Shown: positions 48,414 to 57,480 of the stretch, one piece after another
Numbering within the stretch: position 1 is the first letter of the stretch
How the letters are laid out: each line of letters begins with the position of its first letter
From: an uncultured Acidimicrobiales bacterium
GTDB taxonomy: Bacteria > Actinomycetota > Acidimicrobiia > Acidimicrobiales > SZUA-35
Direction: 5' to 3'
DNA: 64,000 nt
Assembly (NCBI GenBank): GCA_937922785.1
Contig: CALAJQ010000004.1
Coordinates: 124,001-188,000, forward strand
The notes under the pieces: model-generated
What the model was told of the DNA's origin: nothing
What the model saw: the letters and a program-made list of their open reading frames with translations, nothing else
Databases searched by the model: none
Translations under genes and position numbers: made by a program

Positions 48414-49903
48414 GTAAAGGTCATCACTCCGTCTTCGATTGGCGCCTTTAAGGCTTTCACATCCGCTGAATAGTTCTGTGGGTTCAGCCATGGCTCACGG
48501 TCACCCTGCTTTGGCATCATCGGCATCATGCGCTGCATATAGCCAGACTCAAAGTCTGCAATCCACGGGAGTTCGGGCATGTTGGCATCAGTGGGTCGCA
48601 AGCGTGCCGTGGCCTGCCGAGTACCAGTTTCGGCCATGTGCTTGAGCAACCGCACCACAAACGCACAAGTTAGATCCACGCGCAGCGTCCAAGATGCGTT
48701 GATATAACCAAAGGTCGAGACCATGTTCGGAACATCAGAATAAGCAAGGCCCTTGTAGGTTCGGGTCTGCGAGAAGTCGACGGTGTTGCCATCGACCTTG
48801 AAGTCCATTTCACCAACGGTCACCAAACGAAGTCCAGTAGCGGTGACGATAATGTCGGCGTCAAGGTGATCCCCCGAGGCCAGCTGGATGCCCTTGGCTG
48901 TAAAGCGTTCGATGCGGTCAGTAACAACCGATGCCTTACCGCTGTTGATGGCCGCAAACAGATCGCCGTCGGGAACGAGACAAAGGCGTTGGTCCCAAGG
49001 GTTATAGGTGGGCGTGAAATGGGTGTCTACGTCATAATCGGGACCCAGGGCCTCCCTGACACCTCCAAGAATCAGTTCCTTTACCTTTTCAGGATCGGTT
49101 CTGGTCTTTTTGTAGAAGAACTGGGACCGGAAGATGTTCTTCTTACGAGTGATGGCATAGGCAGCCCTCTCGGGCAAGACCTTACGCAACCGATTCGCCC
49201 ACACGTCAGCACCCGGCCTCGCAACGACGTAACTTGGCGTTCGCTGCAGCATCGTAATGTGCTCGACCTGATCTGACATTGCTGGAACGAGGGTTACCGC
49301 CGTGGCCCCTGACCCGATCACCACCACCCGTTTACCTGAATAGTCAAGCCCCTCAGGCCATTCCTGCGGGTGAACAATGTCGCCTTCAAAGTCTTGCGAT
49401 CCAGCGAACTCAGGCTTATGCCCGTGCTTGTAGCTGTAATAGCCAGCGCACATGAACAAGAAATTGCAGGTGAACTCTGCTTCCCCTGAACCCCCGCCTG
49501 GACTGTTTCCCACGCTGGCGGTCAGAGTCCAAGTCTGGGTTTCGGTGGACCAACTGGCTGCAGAAATTTGATGGTTGTAGCGGATGTGGCTGTCGATGCC
49601 GAACTCGCTTGCGGTCTCTTTGACATAAGAAAGAATCGCTGGACCATCCGCTATTGACTTGGGGTTAGTCCAAGGCTTGAAGCTGAAGCCAAGCGTGTGC
49701 ATGTCGCTGTCGGATCGGATCCCCGGATAACGGAACAAATCCCAAGTGCCACCCATTGAATCGCGGCCCTCAAGAATGGCATAGGAGAGGTCAGGACACT
49801 CTTTCTGCAGGTGATAACCAGCACCAATCCCCGAGATGCCGGCACCAACGACGATGACGTCAAACTGATTGGTTGCTACTGCTGAATTGTCAATCTGGCT
49901 CAC
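48410..49903 (-). CDS. EthA-like Baeyer-Villiger monooxygenase
   Basis: A 497-aa FAD/NADPH monooxygenase close to mycobacterial EthA, which inserts oxygen beside ketones and activates thioamide drugs. The FAD motif is VIVVGAGISGIGAGYHLQ, and GGTWDLFRYPGIRSDSDMHT is the shared signature. The BVMO fingerprint FxGxxxHxxxWP reads FEGDIVHPQEWP, followed by the NADPH motif VVVIGSGATAVTLVPAM. I start it at the GTG at 49903, giving the EthA-like N-terminus SQIDNSAVATNQFDVIVV; the frame continues 94 codons into the divergent DHH gene without sense. Substrate unknown. Confidence 0.93.
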   Translation of the reverse strand: MSQIDNSAVATNQFDVIVVGAGISGIGAGYHLQKECPDLSYAILEGRDSMGGTWDLFRYPGIRSDSDMHTLGFSFKPWTNPKSIADGPAILSYVKETASEFGIDSHIRYNHQISAASWSTETQTWTLTASVGNSPGGGSGEAEFTCNFLFMCAGYYSYKHGHKPEFAGSQDFEGDIVHPQEWPEGLDYSGKRVVVIGSGATAVTLVPAMSDQVEHITMLQRTPSYVVARPGADVWANRLRKVLPERAAYAITRKKNIFRSQFFYKKTRTDPEKVKELILGGVREALGPDYDVDTHFTPTYNPWDQRLCLVPDGDLFAAINSGKASVVTDRIERFTAKGIQLASGDHLDADIIVTATGLRLVTVGEMDFKVDGNTVDFSQTRTYKGLAYSDVPNMVSTFGYINASWTLRVDLTCAFVVRLLKHMAETGTRQATARLRPTDANMPELPWIADFESGYMQRMMPMMPKQGDREPWLNPQNYSADVKALKAPIEDGVMTFT

Positions 49904-50027
49904 GACGCAGAACTTAGCTTGAACCGGCCACCACAGCCCAAAAACCCTATTCGCAAAAGAACCACAAGAGAATGCTTGGGTTTTGATGTACCTGCGCCGA
50001 TGATCCATGGCGAAGGAGTTCCCCACT

Positions 50028-51014
50028 ATGAAACATTCAAAATTCAAGCTCGTTACCCGCAGCGACTTTGACGGCCTGGTTTGTGCAGTGCTTCTGCGCC
50101 ACCTCGATCTCATTGACGAGATCGACTTTGTCCACCCAAAGGACATGCAGGACGGAAAGATCGAGATCACCGATCGAGATATCACGACGAACCTGCCTTA
50201 TGTCGACGGCGTCCACATCGCATTTGATCATCACCACTCCGAGACAATTCGAAACAAGGCAGTCGACAACCACATCATCGACCCTGACGCTCCATCAGCA
50301 GCGCGCGTTGTTTGGGACCACTACGGAGCCAGTAAGACGTTTCCTGATCGTTGGCTCGGAATGATGGACGCAGTCGACAAGGCCGATGCAGCCCAGTACA
50401 ACCGCGATGAGATCCTCGACCCTAAAGGTTGGGATCTTTTGAATTTCATCATGGACCCCCGGACGGGGCTTGGCCGATTTAGAGAATTCCGAATCTCCAA
50501 CTACGCCCTGATGATGGACCTGATCGACTATTGCAAGGATCACACCATCGAAGAGGTTCTGGCCGTACCCGACGTCGTGGAGCGAATCGATCTGTTCTTC
50601 GAACACGTTCCACTTGCTCGAGAACAAATTGTTAGATGCAGCACAGTCTATGAAAATCTTGTGTTGCTGAATTTGCGAGATGAGCAAACCATCTACGCCT
50701 GCAACCGGTTCGTTATCTACGCACTGTTTCCCGAGTGCAACATCTCCATCCATGAGATGTGGGGCCGCCAGCAACAGAACGTCGTCTTCGCTACCGGTAA
50801 ATCGATTCTTGACCGAAGCTGCAAAACTAACGTTGGCGAGCTGATGCTTGCTTATGGCGGAGGCGGCCATCCGGCGGCGGGAACTTGTCAGATCGTCACC
50901 AGCCATGCCCACATCGTTAGAGCAGAACTGATCGAAGAGATAACGGCCAACGAGAAATCGGCTGGCGATGCATCTAGCGACACCGAACGGAAGCTTCTTA
51001 CAGCATCAGACTGA
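50028..51014 (+). CDS. DHH family phosphoesterase
   Basis: A 328-aa DHH phosphoesterase, the family of exopolyphosphatases and nanoRNases. Motifs: SDFDG (residues 11-15), AFDHHHSE (DHH), and the C-terminal DHHA1-type GGGGHPAAGTCQ that binds the phosphate or nucleic acid end. Its sequence fits the group annotated as exopolyphosphatase-like without a firm substrate. The ATG at 50028 is preferred; an in-frame ATG seven codons earlier is possible. It is divergent from the monooxygenase gene with 124 bp between starts. Confidence 0.9.
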   Translation: MKHSKFKLVTRSDFDGLVCAVLLRHLDLIDEIDFVHPKDMQDGKIEITDRDITTNLPYVDGVHIAFDHHHSETIRNKAVDNHIIDPDAPSAARVVWDHYGASKTFPDRWLGMMDAVDKADAAQYNRDEILDPKGWDLLNFIMDPRTGLGRFREFRISNYALMMDLIDYCKDHTIEEVLAVPDVVERIDLFFEHVPLAREQIVRCSTVYENLVLLNLRDEQTIYACNRFVIYALFPECNISIHEMWGRQQQNVVFATGKSILDRSCKTNVGELMLAYGGGGHPAAGTCQIVTSHAHIVRAELIEEITANEKSAGDASSDTERKLLTASD

Positions 51015-51115
51015 TGAATCGGGATGCAAACGGCTTCTTATTTAAGCAGCTATTTCCAGCGTCCTGAACAGGCAGTATGGTCATTTTTGGGCCGTTTCCA
51101 GACCGACGCTTTTGA

Positions 51116-51127
51116 TTGTACGTACAA
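51116..51127. promoter_or_regulatory. Palindrome TTGTACGTACAA, GntR/FCD-type operator candidate
   Basis: A perfect 12-bp palindrome 62 bp upstream of the hydratase start at 51190. GntR-family FadR/VanR-type repressors bind TTGTNNACAA-like sites. No such regulator lies in the window, so the protein would be encoded elsewhere. Confidence 0.4.
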
Positions 51128-51189
51128 ATAAGTTTGCCGGAGGCCATATGCTCGTGGCTATTGTGATGATTGCCGAAGGGAAGAACTCA

Positions 51190-52047
51190 ATGAGCATCGA
51201 CCACCAAGAATGGGCCGAATACCTAGACCTAGCACGCACAAAGCGTAAGGAAATAGCGGCCATTACTATCCAGCTGAACTGCTTGGAGGACGCGGATGCT
51301 TATGCGATTCAAGACGCTGGCGTAGCCAACCGGCTCGCCTCCGGTGAGAAGGTCGTAGGGGCAAAGTTGGGTCTGACGTCGGTTGCGATGCAACAGGAGC
51401 TTGGCTCAGACGAGCCGATCTTTGGGTGGCTTACCGACGCCCACGTGGTCGACAATGGCGGCTTAGTTGGCATGGATGAGTTCATACACCCCCGTGTCGA
51501 ACCTGAGTTGGTGTTCATGATGGCTGAAGATGTCTCGGGAGAGGACATAACACCACAGGACATTGTTGATGCCACTGAAGTTGTGGTTGGCGGCATCGAG
51601 ATTCTCGACCCCCGATTTGAAGCTTTGACCTACAGCAAGAATGACGTCATAGCCGACAACGTCGGGTGTGGTGGAGTGATACTGGGCACCGAGGGAGTTA
51701 ATCCGCGCGAAACCGATCTGAAAAGCGTTGGCTGCGTCTTCGAGCTGAACGGCAAGGTCCGCTCCACCACCGCTGGTGCAGCCCTATTGGGAGACCCAGC
51801 CATCGGCATAGCAATGCTGGCCAATCATCTGCACAGGCGGGGCAGCAAGATCGAGGCTGGCTGGATGATCTTTGCCGGATCGCTAAGCAACTCCCTACCC
51901 GTTCGGTCCGGCCACGCAGCTCACGCCGGGTACTCGCACCTCAGTTCGGTAGATGCACAAATGGTTCCAACTCTGTGCGCCGACGCACCAAGACCCAAAG
52001 CAAGCTGGACCAAGCGCTTCCGCAAACGTGAGACGGTTGCCGGCTAG
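51190..52047 (+). CDS. 2-keto-4-pentenoate hydratase/fumarylacetoacetate hydrolase family protein
   Basis: A 285-aa MhpD-type hydratase or 4-oxalocrotonate decarboxylase, acting in meta-cleavage of aromatic compounds. Matching segments are GAKLGLTSVAMQQELGSDEPIFGWLTD, HPRVEPELVFMM (the metal-binding ExE region), and GGIEILDPRF. No other meta-pathway gene is beside it. The ATG at 51190 is preferred over the earlier in-frame start, since the family N-terminus follows. Confidence 0.9.
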   Translation: MSIDHQEWAEYLDLARTKRKEIAAITIQLNCLEDADAYAIQDAGVANRLASGEKVVGAKLGLTSVAMQQELGSDEPIFGWLTDAHVVDNGGLVGMDEFIHPRVEPELVFMMAEDVSGEDITPQDIVDATEVVVGGIEILDPRFEALTYSKNDVIADNVGCGGVILGTEGVNPRETDLKSVGCVFELNGKVRSTTAGAALLGDPAIGIAMLANHLHRRGSKIEAGWMIFAGSLSNSLPVRSGHAAHAGYSHLSSVDAQMVPTLCADAPRPKASWTKRFRKRETVAG

Positions 52048-52064
52048 CTGCTGCTTGCATGCGC

Positions 52065-52526
52065 TCAGAACACAAACTTCTGACGAACGTCAAACAGAAT
52101 CGAGGTGCGTTCTTCGACGACCCCTTCAATTGAGGAGACACCATCTACGATTACCTGCCGCAAATGCTCGGCGTTTGATGCCAGCACCCTGACACTGATG
52201 TCATCGACACCTGACATCAGATGGACGGCGACCACCTCGGGCAAAGCCCAAAGGCTGCTGACTACAGACTCGATGACAGTCTGGGTCTTTGGCTGAAGAC
52301 GAACTGTGACAATGGCTTGCAGGTGACCACCGACAGCCGCAGGATCGACGTCAGCGTGATAGCCACGAATGATTCCGCGCTTCTCCAAAAGCCTGACGCG
52401 CTCCAACGCAGTCGAGGGAGCTATCCCAACCGCTTGGGCCAGAGCCTTGTTGGTTTGCCGTGCGTTGTTCTGTAGTGCCGCCAGTATCTGACGGTCAATC
52501 TCGTCAATATTTGGTGATTCGATCAT
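52065..52526 (-). CDS. Lrp/AsnC regulator, BkdR-like
   Basis: A 153-aa Lrp-type regulator. The HTH is QTNKALAQAVGIAPSTALERVRLLEKRGII, and the RAM domain contains VVAVHLMSGVDDISVRVL. The ATG at 52526 follows TATTAT by 7 nt, a strong -10 box, so the mRNA is probably leaderless. It is divergent from the branched-chain oxoacid dehydrogenase operon, as BkdR genes are in other bacteria, so branched-chain amino or oxo acids are the likely effector. Confidence 0.92.
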   Translation of the reverse strand: MIESPNIDEIDRQILAALQNNARQTNKALAQAVGIAPSTALERVRLLEKRGIIRGYHADVDPAAVGGHLQAIVTVRLQPKTQTVIESVVSSLWALPEVVAVHLMSGVDDISVRVLASNAEHLRQVIVDGVSSIEGVVEERTSILFDVRQKFVF

Positions 52527-52530
52527 TGAA

Positions 52531-52543
52531 CGAATAATATTCG
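52531..52543. promoter_or_regulatory. Palindrome CGAAT-AAT-ATTCG, Lrp operator candidate
   Basis: A 5-3-5 palindrome that covers the TATTAT -10 box of the Lrp gene, 41 bp before the start of the dehydrogenase operon. Binding here would repress the regulator and could activate or bend DNA towards the divergent operon. Confidence 0.5.
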
Positions 52544-52583
52544 ACGCTCTTGATGCAGACCAGCTACTTAGACAGACTGGGGT

Positions 52584-53768
52584 ATGCCCTTCCAACGTTC
52601 CTCAAGTGGCGAACATCTCTTCCTAAGTGATCCTGGCGAGCTGTCAAAGCCAGCAATCGATGTAGCTCCCGACGAGATCGAAGCGATGGCCAAAGGCTGC
52701 ATCCGGGTGCTGGACCCCGAGGGGCAAGCTGTCGGGCCTTGGAACCCCGAGGTCAACACCGGTGAGCTTTTGGCCATCTACAAGGCAATGGTGACCACCC
52801 GCATCTTCGATTCTCGAATGCTCATATCTCAACGGCAGGGAAAAACTAGTTTTGCCATCGAGAGCACGGGAGAGGAGGCCATCAGCACGACCATTGCAAA
52901 GGTATTGGGGCCCCAAGACATGGCTTTCCCCACATACCGTCAAGCCGGTTATCTGATTGCCAGGGACTATCCGGTGTTATCGATGATGAACCAGATTTAT
53001 GGGAACGAGAACGATCCGCTCTTTGGCACGCGACTTCCGGGTCTCTACTCATCGAGGGAACACGGTTTCTTCACAATCTCCGGTGGTCTAGGCACCCAGG
53101 TTCCCCAGGCTGTTGGTTGGGCGATGGCCACCAAGTTCAAAGAAGAGGACTCAGTTGCGCTTGCCTTTGTTGGCGATGGTTCCACAGCAACCAGCGATCT
53201 TCACACCGCAATGACGTTTGCTTCGTCGTTCATGCCTCCGGTGATCATCGCAATCGTCAACAACCAGTACGCCATATCAACTAACGAAAAAACTGCGCGA
53301 GGAATGGCCAGCACCTTCGCTCAGAGAGGTATTGGGTACGGACTGCCGAGTCTGCGAGTTGACGGTAACGACGTGCTTGGCGTGATGTCGGTGACCAAGT
53401 GGGCAAGGGATCGGGCTCTCGCCGGGTACGGACCAACTGTGATCGAATATCTCACCTACCGGGCCGGCGCTCACTCGACCAGCGACGATCCAACTCGCTA
53501 TCGACCCAAGGACGAATACTCAAGCTTCCCATTGGGTGACCCAATAGACCGGCTTGAGAAACACCTTGAATCCGTTGGCGTTAATCAGGATGTGCTCGGC
53601 CAAATCGGAACCGACGCAGAGGCCTTTATCGCGGCTACCAACGCCGAGGCTGAAGCGGCGGGAACCATTACTACCCACGCTCCGCCATCGATAGCTAAGG
53701 CGTTCGAGGTGGTCTATGAACACATGCCCCAGCACCTACAGCTCCAACGATCTGAGGCTGGCTTCTAA
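52584..53768 (+). CDS. bkdA: Branched-chain 2-oxoacid dehydrogenase E1 alpha
   Basis: A 394-aa thiamine-diphosphate subunit that decarboxylates branched-chain 2-oxo acids. The ThDP motif begins GDGSTATSDLHTAM and ends NNQYAIST. SREHGFFTISGGLGTQVPQAVG and TYRAGAHSTSDDPTRYR (the phosphorylation-loop region) are typical of BCKDH rather than pyruvate dehydrogenase E1alpha. It heads a four-gene operon and is joined to E1 beta by TAATG. The N-terminal region (about 50 residues) is longer than in PDH-type E1alpha. Confidence 0.95.
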   Translation: MPFQRSSSGEHLFLSDPGELSKPAIDVAPDEIEAMAKGCIRVLDPEGQAVGPWNPEVNTGELLAIYKAMVTTRIFDSRMLISQRQGKTSFAIESTGEEAISTTIAKVLGPQDMAFPTYRQAGYLIARDYPVLSMMNQIYGNENDPLFGTRLPGLYSSREHGFFTISGGLGTQVPQAVGWAMATKFKEEDSVALAFVGDGSTATSDLHTAMTFASSFMPPVIIAIVNNQYAISTNEKTARGMASTFAQRGIGYGLPSLRVDGNDVLGVMSVTKWARDRALAGYGPTVIEYLTYRAGAHSTSDDPTRYRPKDEYSSFPLGDPIDRLEKHLESVGVNQDVLGQIGTDAEAFIAATNAEAEAAGTITTHAPPSIAKAFEVVYEHMPQHLQLQRSEAGF

Positions 53769-54784
53769 TGGCAAAGATGACGATGATTCAAGCCATCCGC
53801 GATGCGCACAACGTTGCGATGGAACGAGACAACACCGTTGTGGTGTTTGGCGAAGATGTGGGCGCCTTCGGCGGTGTGTTCCGGTGTACCGAGGGCCTAC
53901 AAGAAACCTTCGGCGAAGATCGCTGTTTTGATACACCCATAAACGAGTTAGGCATCGTCGCCACGGCGGTCGGTATGGCGGCTGCGGGGCTTAGGCCGGT
54001 TGCTGAAATTCAGTTCTCCGATTACATGTATCCGGGATATGACCAGATAGTTTCCGAGGCCGCTCGCATGCGGTCTCGTTCCGCTGGCGACTTCACAGCC
54101 CCTTTGGTTGTCCGAATGCCAGTTGGCGGCGGCATCTTCGGAGCCAACTGCCATAGCCAGAGCCCGGAAGCTTTGTTCGCTCACGTCGCCGGACTAACAA
54201 GCGTGATTCCGTCCAACCCTTACGACGCAAAGGGGCTGCTGCTGAGTGCCATTGAATCGAACGATCCGGTGGTATTTATGGAACCTAAGCGCCTTTACAA
54301 CGGCCCGTTCGATGGGGATCACGAAGCCCCAATCCAACCGTGGCGAAGCCATGAACTTGGCGAAGTCCCTGAAGGGCATTACACGGTGCCTATTGGAACC
54401 GCGGCTATCGCCCGGGCGGGAACTCAGGTGACCGTGCTCGCCTACGGAACGATGGTTCATGTTGCTCAGAAGGCTGTGGTCGATGCCGGAATCGACGCTG
54501 AGATCGTTGACCTAAGGACGATCGTGCCTCTCGACATTGAGACGATTGTTAACTCTGTGAACAAAACGGGCCGGTGCGTAGTTGTACACGAGGCCACCAA
54601 GACCGCCGGGTTTGGAGCCGAACTTGTGGCCACTGTTATGGAGCACTGTTTCTATTCCCTTGAGGCGCCGATTGTTCGTGTGACCGGCTGGGACATGCCC
54701 TATCCCCACGCTCAGGAGTGGGACTATTTTATTTCGCCTCAGCGGATCACTGATGGCCTCTATGCAGCCTTAAGGGACGACTGA
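53768..54784 (+). CDS. bkdB: Branched-chain 2-oxoacid dehydrogenase E1 beta
   Basis: A 338-aa E1 beta subunit that completes the ThDP active site. The cofactor-activating segment is VFGEDVGAFGGVFRCTEGL, followed by DTPINELGIVATAVGMAAAG. RMPVGGGIFGANCHSQSPEA and DLRTIVPLDIETI are further family blocks. The ATG shares a base with the E1alpha stop and the gene ends one base into the E2 start (TGATG), so the subunits are translationally coupled. Confidence 0.95.
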   Translation: MAKMTMIQAIRDAHNVAMERDNTVVVFGEDVGAFGGVFRCTEGLQETFGEDRCFDTPINELGIVATAVGMAAAGLRPVAEIQFSDYMYPGYDQIVSEAARMRSRSAGDFTAPLVVRMPVGGGIFGANCHSQSPEALFAHVAGLTSVIPSNPYDAKGLLLSAIESNDPVVFMEPKRLYNGPFDGDHEAPIQPWRSHELGEVPEGHYTVPIGTAAIARAGTQVTVLAYGTMVHVAQKAVVDAGIDAEIVDLRTIVPLDIETIVNSVNKTGRCVVVHEATKTAGFGAELVATVMEHCFYSLEAPIVRVTGWDMPYPHAQEWDYFISPQRITDGLYAALRDD

Positions 54785-56022
54785 TGGGAACATTCAAAAT
54801 CAAGCTGCCAGACGTAGGCGAAGGCGTCGCCGAAGCCGAGGTTGTTGTTTGGATGGTTGCGGTTGGCGACACCGTTGCTGCCGATCAGCCCGTGGCCGAA
54901 GTAATGACTGACAAAGCCAGTGTTGAGATTTATGCACCGGTTGCTGGCACAGTAAGCACGCTAAACGGAGAGCCCGGTGATTTCATCGCAGTGGGTTCAG
55001 ATCTAATGACGTTGGCCGTAGAAGGCGACGCAGAAATCACCGAACCCCGACCAACAGCGAACCCGACCAAAGACCCGGGACCCACGCGGCCTCCGTGGCC
55101 GGGGAACGGCAAAAACAGCAGCGCCCCGCTGGCGTCGCCTGCGGTTCGGAGGCGTGCTCGTGACAACTTTGTCAGTCTCATCGATGTGCCTGGGTCTGGC
55201 CCGGCGGGACGTATCAGCCAGGCCGACCTTGACCTCTACCTAGCCGGCGGGCCAACAGTCCCAGCAGGCGCACAGCCCGCTGCCTCTTCCGGCCCACAGG
55301 ACACCCCGTTCAGTGGTATCGCTGACGCAGACTCAGAAGAGGTTCGAGTCATCGGACTTCGTCGCCGCATCGCACAGCAGATGGCTGAGTCGAAGCGTCG
55401 CATCCCCCACTTCTCCTACGTCGAAGAGATCGACGTCACCGCTCTGGAAGACCACAGGAAAGAACAAAACGCATCAGCAAGCGAAGGTGCCCCGAAGCTA
55501 ACAGTGTTGCCTTATCTGATCACTGCGCTGGCCGCCGCGCTGAAGCAGCATCCAGAGATGAATGCTCGATTTGATGACTCTTCCGGAGTTATTCACCGGT
55601 ACAAGAACCTACATTGCGGCGTGGCTGCCCAAACACCAAAAGGCTTGACGGTTCCGGTTATCCGCAACGCTGACCAACTCGACGTGTATGAGTTAGCAGC
55701 CGAAGTAGCCCGGCTTGGAAACGGTGCTCGTGACGGCAGCCTCGCTGCTGAGGAGCTACGTGGCGCCTCGATCACCATTTCCAGTCTGGGGCCCTTAGGC
55801 GGAGTTGTTACCACGCCAGTTATCAACCATCCCGAGGTGGCGATTCTGGGAGTAAACAAGATCGTCGAGCGGCCCGTCGTTGTTGATGGCCAAATCGTGA
55901 TTCGGAAGATGATGAACCTGTCGGGCTCTTTCGATCATCGCGCCGTGGACGGAATGGACGCCGCCATGTTCGTCCAAGCTATTAAGGCCGAGCTAGAGAA
56001 AGTCGGCAACGACGGTGACTGA
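54784..56022 (+). CDS. bkdC: Dihydrolipoamide acyltransferase E2 of the branched-chain complex
   Basis: A 412-aa E2 core subunit. The lipoyl domain is residues 1-80 with the lipoylated lysine K44 in MTDKASVE. The peripheral-subunit-binding domain is about 116-152 (SPAVRRRARDN to GRISQADLDLYLAG). The catalytic domain ends in GSFDHRAVDG, with catalytic H385 and the HRxxDG motif. The linker between lipoyl and binding domains (residues 101-109, TRPPWPGNG) is encoded by a 27-nt copy of the dispersed hairpin repeat found in tandem at 1973-2062. The insertion keeps the frame and lies where length variation is tolerated. Confidence 0.95.
   Translation: MGTFKIKLPDVGEGVAEAEVVVWMVAVGDTVAADQPVAEVMTDKASVEIYAPVAGTVSTLNGEPGDFIAVGSDLMTLAVEGDAEITEPRPTANPTKDPGPTRPPWPGNGKNSSAPLASPAVRRRARDNFVSLIDVPGSGPAGRISQADLDLYLAGGPTVPAGAQPAASSGPQDTPFSGIADADSEEVRVIGLRRRIAQQMAESKRRIPHFSYVEEIDVTALEDHRKEQNASASEGAPKLTVLPYLITALAAALKQHPEMNARFDDSSGVIHRYKNLHCGVAAQTPKGLTVPVIRNADQLDVYELAAEVARLGNGARDGSLAAEELRGASITISSLGPLGGVVTTPVINHPEVAILGVNKIVERPVVVDGQIVIRKMMNLSGSFDHRAVDGMDAAMFVQAIKAELEKVGNDGD
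55084..55110. repeat. 27-nt copy of the GC-rich hairpin repeat, in frame within E2
   Basis: Identical over 27 nt to 2031-2057 and containing CGGCC-TCCGT-GGCCG. The length is a multiple of three, so the E2 frame is preserved. The next bases remain similar (AAAAACAGCAGC against TAAAGCAGCACT), suggesting an older, longer copy. Confidence 0.92.
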
Positions 56023-57430
56023 GGTTCCGAAGACTAAGACATCTGAGGTTGATGTTGTCGTGATCGGTGCCGGCCCCGGTGGCTATGCGGCTGGAATTCG
56101 TTGTGGCCAAGCCGGACTAAATACCGTTGTGATCGACAAGAGTCGATTGGGCGGAACCTGCCTGGTGCGAGGTTGCATCCCGTCCAAGGCCCTAATCCAT
56201 GCCGCGGAACAATTCGACTCAATCTCTCGCCACGCATCAGGACAGGCGAAGCTAGGCATCAATGTTGACTCCCCCAAGATCAACTTCGCCCAAACGAAGG
56301 GTTGGAAAGATGGCATTGTCGACCAGCTGACTAACGGAGTAGCGGGGCTGCTCAAAGCGGCCGGAGCGAGGACAATCTCCGGCACTGCGACCATCAAGGA
56401 CGGCAAAACAATCGAAGTGGTCTCAGCCGAAGGTGATGAAGTCCTAAGGACTAAACACCTGGTCATAGCCACAGGCTCGGCACCAGTTGAGATCCCCGGC
56501 CTCGGGTTCGGGGGTAGCGTGCTGTCTTCAACGGAAGCGCTTGACCTAACCGAAGTCCCTGATCAGCTTGTGGTGGTCGGGGCTGGCTACATCGGCTTGG
56601 AGCTCGGCACCGCTTTCTTGAAGTTGGGTTCGGAAGTCACGTTCGTCGAGATGGCTGATTCGATCCTTCCCGCCTACGACAACGAGCTGACGGCCCCGGT
56701 TGCCCGCTATCTGAAACGTAAGGGAGCGAAGTTCCACTTTGGTGCCAAGGCAAGCACGTTCGATTCTGAGCAGAGCCTGCTAAGGGTGATGAAGGCTGAC
56801 GGGTCAGGAACAGAACTCAGTGCCGACAGGGTGCTGGTTACCGTGGGCCGTAAGGCGCTCACTAAAGGATTTGGCCTTGAGAACCTAAACCTCAAACTTG
56901 AGGGCGACTTTGTTCAGGTTGACCGAAGCTGCCAGACTTCTGTCTCAGGCGTATACGCCATCGGCGACATCACTGGTGAACCGATGCTGGCTCATCGGGC
57001 AACCGCCCAAGCTGAAGTTGTTGCCGAAGCGATAGCTGGGAAGCGATCGGCCTTCGACCCCGTTGCCATACCGGCGGTGGTCTTTACAGATCCTGAAATA
57101 GTTGTTGTGGGCCTAAGTCCACAAGAAGCACTCGCTCAAGACCCTGGCTCGACCGCCGCCAAATTTCCGCTCCGGGCCAATGGACGGACGCTCAGCATCG
57201 AGGGCAACGGCTTCGGGTTTGTCCGCGTAGTTGCTGGCGGTGATGGCCGCGTTCTTGGCGTGCAGATTGTTGGATCCCACGTTGCAGAGCTGCAAGCCGC
57301 GGCGGTGACTGCAGTCGAAATGGGAGCCACGGTCCAGGACCTAGTTCACATAATTCAGGCTCATCCCTCGCTGGGCGAAGCAATTACCGAAGCCGCTCTT
57401 GGGATCTACTCGCAAGCACTTCACATCTAA
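56015..57430 (+). CDS. lpd: Dihydrolipoyl dehydrogenase E3
   Basis: A 471-aa FAD disulfide oxidoreductase that reoxidises the lipoyl group with NAD+. The redox cysteines are C49 and C54 (GGTCLVRGCIP), the FAD motif is VVVIGAGPGGYAAG, the NAD motif is VVVGAGYIGLELG, and the C-terminal base is H450 in HPSLGEA. It starts at GTG within the end of E2 (8-bp overlap) and completes the operon. Confidence 0.96.
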   Translation: MTEVPKTKTSEVDVVVIGAGPGGYAAGIRCGQAGLNTVVIDKSRLGGTCLVRGCIPSKALIHAAEQFDSISRHASGQAKLGINVDSPKINFAQTKGWKDGIVDQLTNGVAGLLKAAGARTISGTATIKDGKTIEVVSAEGDEVLRTKHLVIATGSAPVEIPGLGFGGSVLSSTEALDLTEVPDQLVVVGAGYIGLELGTAFLKLGSEVTFVEMADSILPAYDNELTAPVARYLKRKGAKFHFGAKASTFDSEQSLLRVMKADGSGTELSADRVLVTVGRKALTKGFGLENLNLKLEGDFVQVDRSCQTSVSGVYAIGDITGEPMLAHRATAQAEVVAEAIAGKRSAFDPVAIPAVVFTDPEIVVVGLSPQEALAQDPGSTAAKFPLRANGRTLSIEGNGFGFVRVVAGGDGRVLGVQIVGSHVAELQAAAVTAVEMGATVQDLVHIIQAHPSLGEAITEAALGIYSQALHI

Positions 57431-57480
57431 GGGCTTTCAGTCATCTACCTCTTGCCTTGGCAAACTTCGTCGCCTAGACC

